Below are positions 12,492-13,961 of a stretch of DNA of 13,961 nucleotides, piece by piece. Source of the DNA: an uncultured Eubacteriales bacterium (GTDB lineage: Bacteria; Bacillota; Clostridia; Oscillospirales; Oscillospiraceae); contig CAKTJM010000038.1 in assembly GCA_934567745.1 (NCBI GenBank), forward strand, positions 1-13,961. Direction: 5' to 3'. The notes beneath the pieces are model-generated. The model ran no database searches, had not been told where the DNA came from, and saw only the letters and a list, made by a program, of their open reading frames with translations. The position numbers were made by a program, and so were the translations under genes. Positions within the stretch are counted from its first letter, which is position 1. Every line of letters begins with the position of its first letter.

Positions 12492-13961
12492 ATGAAAAAA
12501 CGCTTCTTTTCCGCCGTCCTGGCCGTCCTGCTGCTCCTGTGGCCGTTCGTGCCGTCCGCGCGGGCCATCGACGACGATCAGACCATCCAGGCGGACCAGC
12601 CGGAGGCGGCCTTCTCCGCGGCCATCGCCCGCGCCGGGGTGCCCGACATCCAGCTGGAGGCCACGGCCGCGATCCTGCTGGACATGGGGTCCGGCCAGGT
12701 GCTCTATGAGCAGGACGCCGACGCCCAGCGCTATCCCGCCAGCATCACCAAGATCATGACCGCCCTGCTGACCCTCGAGGCCATCGGCCGCGAGGAGTTG
12801 TCCATGGACACCGTCGTGACCGTGCCGGTCGAGGCGCTCATGGGCCTGCCGAAGGACTCCTCCACGGCGGGGCTGAGGTCCGGCGAGGAGATCACGGTCC
12901 AGGATCTGCTCTACTGTCTGCTGCTCCCCTCGGCCAACGAGGCGGCGAACGTCCTGGCCATCACGGTCGCGGGGGATATCCCCAGCTTCGTCGAGCGGAT
13001 GAACGCCCGCGCGCAGGAGCTGGGCATGACCGGGACGCATTTCTGCAACGCCAACGGTCTGCACGACCCCGACCACTACACCACCGCGCGGGACATCAGC
13101 ATCATGGCGCGCGAGGCGATGGACCACGCGCCCTTCCGCGAGATCGTCTCGACGGGGCGCTACACCGTCCCCGCGACGAACCTGTCGGAGGAGCGCAAGA
13201 TCCTGAACACGAACGGCCTGCTGGCCCCCTATAAGTTCTACGGCTACACCTACTCCGGCACGATCGGCATCAAGACCGGCAGCACGGGCGAGGCGGGCTA
13301 CTGTCTGGCCTCGGCGGTCCAGCGCAGGGGGACGACCCTCCTGGCGGTGGTCCTCGGGTGCGAGAACCCGGAGAAGGGGAGCAAGGTCGAGCGCAAGCAG
13401 TTCACCGAGAGCCGCCGTCTGTACGACTGGGCCTTCGAGAACTTCAGCCGTCAGACCCTCCTCGACGGGGAGACGTACCTTACCGAGGTGCCCGTGAAGA
13501 ACTCCTTCGAGGGGACGCGGGTGGTCCTGCGGCCGACGCAGTCGGTCGAGGCCCTGGTCCCAGGCGAGTGGAGCGAGGACAAGCTGGAGCTGAAGCTCGA
13601 GCTGACCCACGAGACGCCCTCCGCGCCTATCAGCGCCGGGGACGTGCTCGGTCAGGTCCACGTCTGGTACGACGGGATGGAGTACGGCTCGGTTGACATG
13701 GCCGCGGTGAGCGGGCTGAGCTATTCGCCCTTCGCGGCGTTCGTGGCGGGGGTGAACGGGTTCTTCGGGAACCGGTTCGTGCAGATCGCGCTGATCGCGG
13801 CGGCGGTGCTGATCGTGGTCGGCCTGGTCCGCCGCGCGACGGCGGCCGCCCGGGCCGCGAAGAAGGAGCGCCGCCGGACGCGCCTGGAGGAGAAGCGCCG
13901 CCGTGCCGCCGCCCGCGCGGCCCGGCAGGACCGCGCCCGCGAGCAGAGGGAGCGACACGGC
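12492..13961 (+). CDS. D-alanyl-D-alanine carboxypeptidase, DacF/PBP5-like (C-terminus cut off)
   Basis: The frame is open for 490 codons to the window edge, so the gene is incomplete. A signal peptide (KKR, then a hydrophobic run, ending near PSARA at residue 25) leads to a serine-type peptidase S11 domain: S84-x-x-K87 (PASITKIM), S147-A-N149 (LPSANEAAN) and K261-T-G (GIKTGSTGEAGYC). A PBP5 C-terminal beta domain follows at about residues 310-390. The enzyme trims the terminal D-Ala from peptidoglycan stem peptides. A membrane helix lies at about 432-448, then an Arg/Ala/Lys-rich tail (RRTRLEEKRRR) runs off the edge. PBP5-type proteins usually end in a short amphipathic anchor, so this helix plus basic cytoplasmic tail is a variant. 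The ATG follows GAGGA (12479-12483). Confidence 0.93.
   Translation, partial: MKKRFFSAVLAVLLLLWPFVPSARAIDDDQTIQADQPEAAFSAAIARAGVPDIQLEATAAILLDMGSGQVLYEQDADAQRYPASITKIMTALLTLEAIGREELSMDTVVTVPVEALMGLPKDSSTAGLRSGEEITVQDLLYCLLLPSANEAANVLAITVAGDIPSFVERMNARAQELGMTGTHFCNANGLHDPDHYTTARDISIMAREAMDHAPFREIVSTGRYTVPATNLSEERKILNTNGLLAPYKFYGYTYSGTIGIKTGSTGEAGYCLASAVQRRGTTLLAVVLGCENPEKGSKVERKQFTESRRLYDWAFENFSRQTLLDGETYLTEVPVKNSFEGTRVVLRPTQSVEALVPGEWSEDKLELKLELTHETPSAPISAGDVLGQVHVWYDGMEYGSVDMAAVSGLSYSPFAAFVAGVNGFFGNRFVQIALIAAAVLIVVGLVRRATAAARAAKKERRRTRLEEKRRRAAARAARQDRAREQRERHG

Noticed and set aside
12342..13958. Antisense open frame opposite the carboxypeptidase gene
   Set aside because: It is low-complexity and charge-rich, covers a clear peptidase S11 gene and has no ribosome binding site. 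It is a composition artefact.

Overview
The window is high-GC, gene-dense bacterial DNA. Genes are tightly packed with AGGAGG-type ribosome binding sites, 4-base gene overlaps and GTG starts. The protein families are a DUF4358 lipoprotein, an MBOAT/DHHW pair, a SARP/BTAD-type regulator ending in a GEYM/YSWAE motif, a GerMN lipoprotein and a DacF-like carboxypeptidase. Together they point to an anaerobic, gut-type Clostridia, most likely Oscillospirales. That placement is inference from family content and GC; there is no rRNA or other marker here.

Layout. (1) 1-3356, plus strand: the tail of an SGNH/GDSL hydrolase, a DUF4358 lipoprotein, an MBOAT O-acyltransferase and a DHHW-family SGNH protein, closed by a strong intrinsic terminator. 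This looks like an envelope-polymer acylation locus. (2) 3401-5632, plus strand: a promoter carrying a perfect palindrome, then a SARP-like regulator with a reduced receiver, an HD-domain phosphohydrolase and a MerR/GyrI-type regulator, packed as one operon. (3) 5622-5887: a palindrome-rich non-coding element. Two identical 31-bp hairpins in direct orientation flank a 203-bp core of further hairpins. It sits between convergent gene ends, and the MerR stop codon lies inside the first hairpin. (4) 5896-9568, minus strand: metY (O-acetylhomoserine sulfhydrylase), an EamA/DMT transporter, an RluA-family pseudouridine synthase and a QueG-like 4Fe-4S protein. They probably form one operon driven by a near-consensus promoter with an inverted repeat over its -10. 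(5) 9659-12346, minus strand: an OmpR-type response regulator, a sensor kinase and a GerMN lipoprotein joined by two 4-base overlaps, an order like actinobacterial MtrA-MtrB-LpqB. (6) 12492 to the end, plus strand: a DacF-like D-Ala-D-Ala carboxypeptidase, divergent from the two-component operon and cut by the window edge.

Regions 1, 5 and 6 all concern the cell envelope: polymer acylation, envelope sensing and peptidoglycan trimming. Region 4 is sulfur amino-acid synthesis plus RNA modification. No complete new defence or mobile system is visible. The most unusual structures are the composite hairpin element at 5622-5887, the SARP/HD/MerR operon, and the acylation locus with a conserved lipoprotein partner of unknown role.
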